A stretch of 64,000 nt of DNA from CAVPDE01 sp963702565 (GTDB taxonomy: Bacteria; Desulfobacterota; DSM-4660; Desulfatiglandales; HGW-15), in assembly GCA_963702565.1 (NCBI GenBank), contig CAVPDE010000015.1, positions 62,001-126,000 of the forward strand. The letters are read 5' to 3'. Position numbers and translations under genes: made by a program. Below, in pieces: positions 32,945 to 40,177 of the stretch (positions are counted from its first letter, which is position 1; every line of letters starts with the position of its first letter). The notes below the pieces were generated by a model. It was not told where the DNA came from. It ran no database searches and was given only the letters and a program-made list of their open reading frames with translations.

Positions 32945-33008
32945 AGTAGGCAGTATGTGCTAGGCCGTTTATTCTTTGCTGCTTACTCCCTACTTCATAC
33001 TGCCTACT
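32945..33008. repeat. AGTAGGCAGTATG inverted repeat
   Basis: AGTAGGCAGTATG (32945-32957) is exactly mirrored at 32996-33008 (CATACTGCCTACT), followed by TTTTT. Between the arms, TGCTGCTTACTCCCTACT repeats the same word in degenerate form. It lies after the end of the histidine kinase gene read on the minus strand. The T-run points the other way, so it is not an obvious terminator for that gene. Confidence 0.6.
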
Positions 33009-33026
33009 TTTTGTCATTTCACCCTG

Positions 33027-34310
33027 TCAGGATGCCCGCACAGCCGCATCCAGGGGCAGCCGGACGGTGACCACTGTTCCTTTTTGAAGTTCGCTGGCAA
33101 TCTTGATGTCGCCGTGGTGATTGGAAACCACCTGGTGCACCAAAGTCAGCCCCAGGCCTACTCCCTTGGATTTTGACGTGACAAAAGGATCGTAGATGGC
33201 GGCCAACTGATCCTTGGGAATGCCGCACCCTGTGTCCCTGATGGTGAGGACCAGAGAACGATCCTCCCGCAGGGCTTTCAGGTTCAGCGTCCCGCCCTGA
33301 GGCATGGCTTCAAGAGCATTCTCCACGATATTGGTCAGTGCGACGGTGAGTTGACTGGCATCCAGCCGGGCTTGAGGCAAATCCGGAGCGATTTCCTTTA
33401 CGATTCGGACGCCCAGCTCATTTGCCAAGGGTGTCGCAGCGTTCAGGACCTCTTCCACAAGGGGCTCGATTCTTGTCGGAGTCGGGCTGTAAGACTGGGT
33501 TTCCGTGAAGTCATGGACCCTCTTCACGATATGCTCCAGGCGCGCCGTCTCCTCGAGAATGATATCCACGTATTTGTCGAGTTTCCGGTTGTCCCCGAGC
33601 TCCTTCTTGATTCGGCGGGCAAAGCCCCCTATGGTCGTGACGGGGTTTCGGATTTCATGGGCAACGCCCTGAATAAGGTTGCTCATGGAAGCGAGCCGCT
33701 CTGTGCGGATCAGCTTCTCCTGGGTGATCCGGAGTTCCTGGGTGGTGACTGCGAAACTTTCTTCAAGTCTGCGGTAGAGGTTTGCGTTTTCCATGGCGAT
33801 GGAGACGTGCTGAGCGATGGCAAAGAGGATCTCGAGATCCGAGCGATTGAAGGGTTCCCCGGACTTCTTGTTGATCACCTGAAGAGCGCCCATGGGCCTG
33901 TTTCGCAAGAGGAGGGGGACGCAGATCGCGGATTTGGTTCGAAATCCTGTGAGCCGGTCGATTCTGTCCGTGAATTTCTTTTCCTGGCTGACGTCCTGGA
34001 TGACCATGGGTTTGCCCGTCTTGACCACTGTTCCGGCAATGCCCTCGCCTACCTTGAGGGTGATCCGCTCCAAGGGCCTCTTCTTTTCCCCCCTTGCAAG
34101 GCGAACGACAAGCTCATTGGACCGGTCTTCGAGCTCGTAAACCGTGCTGGCCTCGGCGCCCATAAATTCCTCCGCCCACTTCATAGCGTTGTCGAGCACT
34201 TGCTCGATGTTGAGGGAGGAGTTGATCAGGGCGCTGGAGCGAAGAATGGTCGCCAGTTCCCGGCGATAAAGGGCCTCTCGGGTTTCTTCTTTGCGGTTTG
34301 ATTCTTCCAT
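33027..34310 (-). CDS. GAF-domain sensor histidine kinase
   Basis: A 427-residue soluble kinase. A GAF domain spans about residues 20-185 (SSLNIEQVLDNAMKWAEEFMGAEAS..., ICVPLLLRNRPMGALQVINKKS). A short coiled coil is followed by the phospho-accepting H box (GVAHEIRNPVTTIGGFARRIKKEL), the N box (NIVENALEAM), G1 (DTGCGIP) and G2 (KGVGLGLTLVHQVV). There is no membrane segment, so it senses a cytoplasmic signal. No response regulator is adjacent. ATG 34310 opens the coherent sequence; the longer frame to 34529 reads through repeat DNA. A PilS-like role is possible but not supported by direct adjacency. Confidence 0.9.
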   Translation of the reverse strand: MEESNRKEETREALYRRELATILRSSALINSSLNIEQVLDNAMKWAEEFMGAEASTVYELEDRSNELVVRLARGEKKRPLERITLKVGEGIAGTVVKTGKPMVIQDVSQEKKFTDRIDRLTGFRTKSAICVPLLLRNRPMGALQVINKKSGEPFNRSDLEILFAIAQHVSIAMENANLYRRLEESFAVTTQELRITQEKLIRTERLASMSNLIQGVAHEIRNPVTTIGGFARRIKKELGDNRKLDKYVDIILEETARLEHIVKRVHDFTETQSYSPTPTRIEPLVEEVLNAATPLANELGVRIVKEIAPDLPQARLDASQLTVALTNIVENALEAMPQGGTLNLKALREDRSLVLTIRDTGCGIPKDQLAAIYDPFVTSKSKGVGLGLTLVHQVVSNHHGDIKIASELQKGTVVTVRLPLDAAVRAS

Positions 34311-34636
34311 GATGCACCGGAATGCAGGCACAAAGTTGCAACCCGCCAAACGAATGGCGGGCAAGAGGCACAAAGCCCTTCCCGCTGTCCCTTTGTCCCT
34401 AAGGCTGTTGGCTTCAGCCGTCAGCTGGTTATTTATACAGCAATCCCGAATTCGAGGCAAATAAAAGCTGGTGCAAGGCACAGAGCACAAGGGACACGGA
34501 AGACGGCCCACGGGACACGGTTTTCCCAATACTCCAAAACTCCATTACTCCATCACTCCAGCTCCTCGGTTCCGACAAAGCGCTTCCCGTGCCCCTTCAT
34601 TCATGTTATAGGAATCCGTCGAGAGAGGATTTACCT
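34311..34636. repeat. Divergent spacer with GC palindrome and iterated words
   Basis: A 326-base gap between the histidine kinase and surE. ACCCGCC...GGCGGGCAAG (34341-34365) is a copy of the GC palindrome also found in two prepilin leaders. Bases 34467-34560 are iterated words (GGCACAGAGCACAAGGGACACGG, then ACTCCAAAACTCCATTACTCCATCACTCC). No reliable promoter could be picked. Confidence 0.5.
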
Positions 34637-35404
34637 ATGAGAGTGCTGCTGACAAATGATGACGGAATTCACGCGGCCGGACTAAAGGCTCTTTACCAGG
34701 AACTCAAGAGCGATTTCGAAGTGCACATCGTGGCCCCGGATTCGGAAATGTCGGCCGTTGGACACGCCATCACCCTGACCTCCCCGCTCAGGGTTCAGGA
34801 GGTTTACAGGAACGGAAATTTCTTCGGATACGGAGTCAAAGGAACGCCGGCGGACTGCGTAAAAATCGCGGTGCAGGAACTCCTTGAAACAGCGCCGGAC
34901 GTGATTCTTTCAGGGATCAATCTGGGCGCCAACGTGGGCGTCAATGTGCTGTACTCGGGCACGGTCTCCGCCGCCACCGAGGGCGCTTTCCTGGGAATAC
35001 CTTCGGCGGCGGTCTCGCTGGACACTCGAACCCATCCGGATTTTCGTTTTGCCGCCCGTTTCAGCCGAGAGATCATCCGCTTTATCAGGGAAAACGGATT
35101 GAGGCAAAGAACGGCCCTGAACGTGAACATCCCCGCCCTTCCCCCGGAAAAGATATGCGGCGTCTCTTTTACCGTGCAGGGCGTTGCGAGATTCAGGGAG
35201 AAGTTTGAGCGCCGGATCGATCCGAGAGGCAACGTGTACTACTGGCTTTCTGGCGAAACCCCTCTCGAAGAGGGGAACCCTGATGCCGATGCCAGGGCGC
35301 TGAAGGAAAAAAGAATCACGATCACTCCGATCAGCTATGATCTGACGTGCGAAGAAGAGCTGGCGCGGCTCAGAACCTTGCCTCTGCCGGCATTAGAGAG
35401 ATAG
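34637..35404 (+). CDS. surE: 5'/3'-nucleotidase SurE
   Basis: A 255-residue metal-dependent nucleoside-monophosphate phosphatase. The N-terminus MRVLLTNDDGIHAAGLKAL has the metal-binding Asp-Asp pair. AVGHAITLTSPLRV, then GTPADCVKIA, SGINLGANVGVNVLYSGTVSAATEGAFLGIPS and TALNVNIPA are all characteristic. The length is normal. ATG 34637 is preceded by AGAGGA at a good distance; the 16-codon extension to 34589 is not needed. It acts in cytoplasmic nucleotide homeostasis and stress survival. Confidence 0.95.
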   Translation: MRVLLTNDDGIHAAGLKALYQELKSDFEVHIVAPDSEMSAVGHAITLTSPLRVQEVYRNGNFFGYGVKGTPADCVKIAVQELLETAPDVILSGINLGANVGVNVLYSGTVSAATEGAFLGIPSAAVSLDTRTHPDFRFAARFSREIIRFIRENGLRQRTALNVNIPALPPEKICGVSFTVQGVARFREKFERRIDPRGNVYYWLSGETPLEEGNPDADARALKEKRITITPISYDLTCEEELARLRTLPLPALER

Positions 35405-35429
35405 GCTGAAGGCACGAGCCCAGAGCAGT

Positions 35430-35592
35430 CAAACTGAAAATTCGAAATTCGAAGCACGAAATCCGAAACAATATTCAATGATCCAAATTCAAATGACCAA
35501 AACTGTAAGTTGCTGGGTTTCTGTTTGGAGAATTGAAAAACATTTGTGCTTTGAATTTGTTTCGAATTTCGGATTTCGAGATTCGAGTTTAT
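35430..35592. repeat. TTCGAAATTCG/CGAAATCCGAA iterated-word inverted repeat
   Basis: Left arm words (ATTCGAAATTCGAAGCACGAAATCCGAAACAA, 35439-35471) are mirrored by TTTGTTTCGAATTTCGGATTTCGAGATTCGAG (35557-35588). The inner part pairs loosely as well (CCAAATTCAAATGACC near 35482 with the ATTTGTGCTTTGAATTTG side). A left-arm-like half copy lies at 25022-25083. Confidence 0.7.
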
Positions 35593-35653
35593 TTGGAGCC
35601 AACCTTCTCGACTAACGCCTGTGTCCTCTAAAAAGAACGGAGAGAGATCAACA

Positions 35654-36142
35654 TTGAAAAGAGAGTATCCGGAGTCGCCCATTGTCGGGGTGGGAGGTGT
35701 CATCTTTGACGGCGCCTCAGTGCTTCTTGCCAAGCGCGGTCAGGAGCCTGCAAAAGGAACCTGGAGTCTGCCCGGGGGCGCTGTCGAGCTGGGAGAGAAG
35801 GTCATCGATGCGCTGAAAAGGGAGATCCGAGAGGAAATCGCCATAGAGATCGAAGTGGGCGGTTTGGTTAGAGTGCTCGACCGGATTCTCTGCGACGAAA
35901 AGAAGAGAATCCGGTATCACTATGTCCTTGTGGATTACTGGGGCTGGAGGGTATCAGGAGAGCCGAAACCCGGTTCCGACACGAGCGATATCTGTTTTGT
36001 TCCCCTGGAAGGAATTCAGAACAAGGACATCCACAGGGAAGTGCTGGAAACCATTCTCATGGCCGCGGAACTCAGGGAGCGCGCTCGCCCTATCTCACCA
36101 GGCGCAGGAACCGATCCCAGTTGGGCCACGACCAGTAGATGA
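35654..36142 (+). CDS. NUDIX hydrolase
   Basis: A 162-residue NUDIX-fold pyrophosphatase. The NUDIX box is complete: GGAVELGEKVIDALKREIREEIAIEI (G-x5-E-x7-REU-x-EE). The opening YPESPIVGVGGVIFDGASVLLAKRG is typical of ADP-ribose or nucleotide-sugar hydrolases. The substrate cannot be assigned. TTG 35654 is preferred, with GGAGAGA about 9 bases upstream; GTG 35621 is in frame. The C-terminal 17 codons overlap the convergent lepB, which is unusual and suggests a late stop. Confidence 0.85.
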   Translation: MKREYPESPIVGVGGVIFDGASVLLAKRGQEPAKGTWSLPGGAVELGEKVIDALKREIREEIAIEIEVGGLVRVLDRILCDEKKRIRYHYVLVDYWGWRVSGEPKPGSDTSDICFVPLEGIQNKDIHREVLETILMAAELRERARPISPGAGTDPSWATTSR

Positions 36143-36686
36143 TGAATGCCTTGCCTTTGACGGACGCCGAAGAGACAAATCCCCAGAACCGGCTGTCCAG
36201 GCTGTGGTCCCGATTGTCCCCCATCACGAAATAGTGCTCTTTCGGAACAACCACCGGCCCAAAGGATCGGTTGGGGTTTCCTGCTTTTTCATCATAGAAA
36301 CCGTACCTGTCGTCAAAGGGGAGGCCGTTGACGAAGATCTGTTTGCCCTGCATTTGAATCTTGTCGCCCGGGACTCCGATGACCCTTTTTATGAAATCCT
36401 TGTCCTTGTCCTCGGGATAAATGAAGACAATGATGTCCCCCCGCTCGGGGTCGCTGATCGGAATCAGGGTTGTTTGCAAATAAGGGAGCTTGATGCCATA
36501 AAGGAATTTGTTCACCAGGATGTGATCCCCCACCAGCAAGGTCGGCTCCATGGACCCGGAAGGGATCTTGAAGGCCTGAACCACGAACGCTCTGATAAAC
36601 AAGGCGAGAAGAATCGCAATAGCAGCGGCTTCAGCGTACTCCCTGATGGTGCTTTTCTTCTTTATCTTTTCCGCCCTCTCCTCCAA
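36090..36686 (-). CDS. lepB: Signal peptidase I
   Basis: A 198-residue inner-membrane serine protease that removes signal peptides. One N-terminal helix spans about residues 19-38. The catalytic Ser is at about 45 in IPSGSMEPTLLVGD and the general-base Lys at about 100 in KDFIKRVIGVPGD. MGDNRDHSLDSRFWG is box E. The start is TTG 36686 with AGGAGG at a correct distance. The protein is the short, single-anchor type. The C-terminal coding end overlaps the NUDIX gene by 53 bases. Confidence 0.95.
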   Translation of the reverse strand: MEERAEKIKKKSTIREYAEAAAIAILLALFIRAFVVQAFKIPSGSMEPTLLVGDHILVNKFLYGIKLPYLQTTLIPISDPERGDIIVFIYPEDKDKDFIKRVIGVPGDKIQMQGKQIFVNGLPFDDRYGFYDEKAGNPNRSFGPVVVPKEHYFVMGDNRDHSLDSRFWGFVSSASVKGKAFIIYWSWPNWDRFLRLVR

Positions 36687-36990
36687 ACAGGCCTCCTAAA
36701 ATGACCGCTGACCACCGACGACTGACGGCTGTTCACACGAAGGCCGAATGTAATCTTTCCGTCACGGTTTTGTAAAGGGATTTCTCAAACAGCGGTTCCC
36801 GAGGTTACTGCACTTTCGTATAAACTCGCGCTCGGCGGCGCCGAGGAAGGATATTCTTTTTCTCACAAAAGCAAAGTTTGAAGCGAGGCATGGTAAGAAA
36901 GCGCACATACAATCTGTGGTGTCAATTCATTCTATTCTACACTATACATATGCAAATTATATCAATTTGTGTTTAATTATCTGAAACTTC
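36687..36990. other. AT-rich upstream region of the pilM operon
   Basis: No gene is seen. The region turns markedly AT-rich from about 36930 to 37020, in contrast to its surroundings, consistent with promoter DNA. Confidence 0.5.
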
Positions 36991-37018
36991 TTGACAAATA
37001 TGGCCATTTATATATGAT
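36991..37018 (+). promoter_or_regulatory. Sigma-70 promoter of the HTH-pilMNOPQ operon
   Basis: TTGACA at 36991-36996 and TATGAT at 37013-37018 are separated by 16 bases in an AT-rich stretch. Transcription would start near 37025, about 45 bases before the HTH gene's ribosome site. Both hexamers are close to consensus, so strong constitutive expression is likely. Confidence 0.75.
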
Positions 37019-37071
37019 ATTAGGCCAGCTGCTGAGTTTGCGCCCAGGAAACCGATAGTCTGGAGGAAGAA

Positions 37072-37272
37072 TTGCGACAGAACATCGTGAGAGAAATCAG
37101 GGAGGAGCTCCTGATGAGCAAGGCAGAGCTGGCCCGGAAAGCGGGGGTGTCCCCGCTGACCATCGACAGAATTGAAAAGGGCAAGAGCTGTCGTATGGAG
37201 ACGAGAAGGAAGATCATTCTTGCTCTCGGCTACAACCTAACTGATAAAGACAGGATTTTTCCCGAGGATTGA
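37072..37272 (+). CDS. Small XRE-family HTH protein preceding pilM
   Basis: A 66-residue protein that is almost only a Cro/CI-type helix-turn-helix (MSKAELARKAGVSPLTIDRIEKGKSCRM). The start is TTG 37072, five bases after GGAGG. The gap to pilM is 13 bases, so it is cotranscribed with the pilus alignment genes. It may autoregulate the operon. No binding site could be recognised. Confidence 0.85.
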   Translation: MRQNIVREIREELLMSKAELARKAGVSPLTIDRIEKGKSCRMETRRKIILALGYNLTDKDRIFPED

Positions 37273-37285
37273 CTGAGGGTCGAAT

Positions 37286-38380
37286 ATGCCTACACCCAAA
37301 AAAAATCAACTGGTTGGACTGGACATCGGGTCTCACGCGATTAAGCTCGTCGAGATAGAGGACACAAAAAAAGGTAGGATTCTGAAAAATTTCGGGATCA
37401 TCGGCCTGCCGCAGGATGCCATTGTCGAGGGCGCCATCAAAGAGATGGAAATCGTCTCCTCTGCGATCAAGACCCTTTACAAGAATTTGAAGATCAAGAA
37501 CAAGAACGTCGTCACCTCCATTTCAGGATACTCGGTGATCGTAAAAAAGATCAGCATTCAGAAACGGGGCGAGGCAGAGCTCGATGCCAGCATCCAGGAC
37601 GAAGCAGAACAATATATCCCTTTTGATATCAATGACGTGAACCTTGACTACGAGATTCTTTCTCCTCCGGACGAAGAGGGAGCTGAAAAGAAAGCGGAAG
37701 GGGAAAAGGCCGAGAGGGGCCTCATGGATGTGATGCTCGTTGCCGCCAAGAAAGATATCGTAGAGGATTATGTGAGTCTTCTTCACCTGACCGGGCTCAG
37801 TCCGGCCATTCTGGACGTAGACGCCTTTGCGCTCCAGAATGCCTTTGAGCTGAGCAGCGAGAAAATCGCCGGCTGCTACGCCCTCGTCAATGTGGGAGCG
37901 GAAGAACTCGGGATCAACGCGATCAAGAACGGCGTCTCTATTTTTACGAGGGATTCCTCCTACGGCGGATACCAGATCAACGAAGCCATCATGTCGAAGT
38001 TCGATGTCTCCTACGAAGAGGCGGAGAAGATCAAACTGGGAGGAGCCAAGATCGATCACAAGGACAAAGGGGCCTTGGAGGAGATTTTTACTTCCGTGAT
38101 CTCCGGCTGGGTGAACGAAATCAAGCGCGCCCTGGACTTCCTCGCCACTACCTACCCGGACGAGACCATCGAAAAAATCGTGATCAGCGGGGGCTCCTGC
38201 AGATTCCCCGGCTTTCAGAAATACCTTGAACTGGAAACAGAGATTCCCGTCATAGAGCTAAACCCTTTTGGCAATCTCCAGGTCAATGACAAGGCGTTTG
38301 ATCCCAAGTACCTAACGTATATGGCGCCTCAAGCCGCCATAGCGGTAGGCCTGGCATTAAGGAGTATTGGTGACAAATGA
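37286..38380 (+). CDS. pilM: Type IV pilus assembly ATPase-like protein PilM
   Basis: A 364-residue actin-fold cytoplasmic protein. The phosphate-1 motif is GLDIGSHAIKLVEIE. YIPFDINDVNLDYEIL and VVAAKKDIVEDY-type segments follow, and the C-terminal phosphate-2/adenosine motif is IVISGGSCRFPGF. PilM binds the short cytoplasmic tail of PilN and links the inner-membrane alignment complex to the motor. The stop overlaps the pilN start (ATGA). Confidence 0.95.
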   Translation: MPTPKKNQLVGLDIGSHAIKLVEIEDTKKGRILKNFGIIGLPQDAIVEGAIKEMEIVSSAIKTLYKNLKIKNKNVVTSISGYSVIVKKISIQKRGEAELDASIQDEAEQYIPFDINDVNLDYEILSPPDEEGAEKKAEGEKAERGLMDVMLVAAKKDIVEDYVSLLHLTGLSPAILDVDAFALQNAFELSSEKIAGCYALVNVGAEELGINAIKNGVSIFTRDSSYGGYQINEAIMSKFDVSYEEAEKIKLGGAKIDHKDKGALEEIFTSVISGWVNEIKRALDFLATTYPDETIEKIVISGGSCRFPGFQKYLELETEIPVIELNPFGNLQVNDKAFDPKYLTYMAPQAAIAVGLALRSIGDK

Positions 38381-38964
38381 TACGCATTAATCTCTTGCCC
38401 TTCAGGGCAGCCAGGAAAAAGGAGAACATCCGACAGCAGCTCATGATTTACGGGTTGAGCGTGGTTTTGCTCTTCTGCGTCATGGGCTACACCTTGTTCT
38501 ACCTCACGAGCACCTTAAGTGGACTCAAGGATGAGGAAAAAAGGATACAGGATGAGCTCAAAACCTATGAACAAACCATTAAGCGAATTGCGGAGCTCGA
38601 GAAGAAGATCAAGGAGATTCGAGCCAAGCTGGAGGTGATTCGAGAGCTCGAGAAAAACAAGACCGGCCCTGTGCACCTCTTGGACGAAATCGCCTTGGCA
38701 GTGCCGAAGGAAAAGCTGTGGTTGAGCGGCATGAAAGAGACCAAAGGCAGCCTGACGCTCACAGGGACGGCCATGGACAATGAAACGGTTGCCCTTTTCA
38801 TGACGAACCTTGAGCAGTCGGAGTACATATCCGGCGTGGATTTGCAAAGTGCAAAGCTGAGGGAAATTAAGGACTACAAATTGAACGTGTCGGACTTTGT
38901 CCTTGAATGCAAGACATATGCATTCAAGGAAAAAGCAGCGCCTCCAGCGGCGAAGAAACCTTAA
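38377..38964 (+). CDS. pilN: Type IV pilus inner-membrane protein PilN
   Basis: A 195-residue bitopic protein. The N-terminal tail MIRINLLPFRAARKK is the conserved PilM-binding motif (INLLP). A membrane helix spans about residues 24-45, then a coiled coil (about 50-95, rich in Glu/Lys) and a periplasmic ferredoxin-like fold (DEIALAVPKEKLWLSGM). It starts within the pilM stop codon and is followed by pilO after 27 bases. Confidence 0.94.
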   Translation: MIRINLLPFRAARKKENIRQQLMIYGLSVVLLFCVMGYTLFYLTSTLSGLKDEEKRIQDELKTYEQTIKRIAELEKKIKEIRAKLEVIRELEKNKTGPVHLLDEIALAVPKEKLWLSGMKETKGSLTLTGTAMDNETVALFMTNLEQSEYISGVDLQSAKLREIKDYKLNVSDFVLECKTYAFKEKAAPPAAKKP

Positions 38965-38991
38965 CTGAATCAGCTAGAGGACCGGTGGGAC

Positions 38992-39588
38992 ATGAAGACA
39001 GGTGCGTTGTTCGAAAAAGTTGAAAAAATAAAGATGCCCATCAGGATTGCGATCTTTCTGGGGACCCTTGTCCTTCTGGCAGGGTTGTTTATCTACTTTG
39101 TTTATCTACCTTATTCCGAAGAGATCGCAAAAAGCCGGGATGAGATCGCCAAACTCCAGCAGAAGCTCAATCAGGCGGTTGTGAGGGCCAGAGCGCTGAA
39201 AAAATTCGAGGCGGAATACGCCGAAGTGGATGCCCAGTTCCAGGAGGCCCTGAAGCTTCTTCCCAACACCAAGGAAATCCCGAGTCTCCTCAAATCGATC
39301 ACCCAGCTCGGCACGGATTCCCAGCTGGAGTTCCTCAATTTCAGCCCTCAGAGGGAAAGGCCGCAGGACTTTTTCATGGAGATCCCGGTGTCCATTGAGG
39401 TGAAGGGGACCTATCACAACGTCGCTGTGTTCTTCGACAAAGTGGGGCAGATGGAGCGGATCGTGAACATCCTGAACGTTTCCATGACCCCGCAGAAGGA
39501 AAGGTCAACGATTCTGACAACCCGGTGTGATGCCGTAACCTACAGATTCAAGGGTGAAACCGATGCGACGCAGCAACCTAAGAAATAG
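38992..39588 (+). CDS. pilO: Type IV pilus inner-membrane protein PilO
   Basis: A 198-residue partner of PilN with the same topology: a membrane helix at about residues 17-39, a coiled coil (EEIAKSRDEIAKLQQKLNQ) and a periplasmic domain with TQLGTDSQLEFLNFSPQ and VFFDKVGQMERIVNI. The PilN/PilO heterodimer spans the periplasm with PilP. Its 3' end overlaps pilP by 26 bases. Confidence 0.94.
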   Translation: MKTGALFEKVEKIKMPIRIAIFLGTLVLLAGLFIYFVYLPYSEEIAKSRDEIAKLQQKLNQAVVRARALKKFEAEYAEVDAQFQEALKLLPNTKEIPSLLKSITQLGTDSQLEFLNFSPQRERPQDFFMEIPVSIEVKGTYHNVAVFFDKVGQMERIVNILNVSMTPQKERSTILTTRCDAVTYRFKGETDATQQPKK

Positions 39589-40102
39589 CCTCTTTCCAGT
39601 CTTGGTGTTCTCTTTCTTTGCTACAGGGGCCCTGGCCGCTCCTTCGGACGCGGTTTACAAAGAGCCAAGGCCGTTGAAGCAGGTCGTTGAAAAAGACAAG
39701 ACCGCTCCGCCTGTGGCGGACGTGAAGAAGGAAGAGAAAAAGGAAGGGCCCAAATACACCTATGATCCCTCGGGCAAGACCGATCCCTTCAAATCCTTTA
39801 TTGCCGAACAGGAAGAGATGGAGGAAAAGGCCAAAAGAAGGCCCAAAACCTACCTGGAGACCCTCGACCTGTCCCAGCTGGAACTGATCGCGATTATCGT
39901 CGGAGGCAAGGGCAACTACGCGATGGTGAAGGACTCAAAAGGCACGGGCCATGTGATCCAGAAAGGCACCTCCATTGGCACCAATGGAGGGTTTGTTGAA
40001 AGGATTACGGATAAAGAAGTGGTTATCCGGGAAGAGTTTAAGGATTTTAAAGGCACGGTAAAGTACAAGGATATCGCCAAGAAGCTTCCGTCCCTCATGT
40101 AG
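39563..40102 (+). CDS. pilP: Type IV pilus periplasmic protein PilP
   Basis: A 179-residue exported protein that joins PilNO to the secretin. The signal peptide ends near FATGALAAPSD. No lipobox cysteine is seen, unlike many PilP proteins, so it may be soluble. A low-complexity Lys/Glu linker (about 30-65) precedes the beta domain (DLSQLELIAIIVGGKGNYAMV, then GHVIQKGTSIGTNGGFV). ATG 39563 has AAGGGTG upstream; GTG 39554 is an alternative. Confidence 0.92.
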   Translation: MRRSNLRNSLFPVLVFSFFATGALAAPSDAVYKEPRPLKQVVEKDKTAPPVADVKKEEKKEGPKYTYDPSGKTDPFKSFIAEQEEMEEKAKRRPKTYLETLDLSQLELIAIIVGGKGNYAMVKDSKGTGHVIQKGTSIGTNGGFVERITDKEVVIREEFKDFKGTVKYKDIAKKLPSLM

Positions 40103-40177
40103 TACTCCCCGGGGTTCGAAAGGGCCGGGGGATCAGGAGGATTGGGGACGGGGAATTCATGAGTAAGGAGAAAGTCC

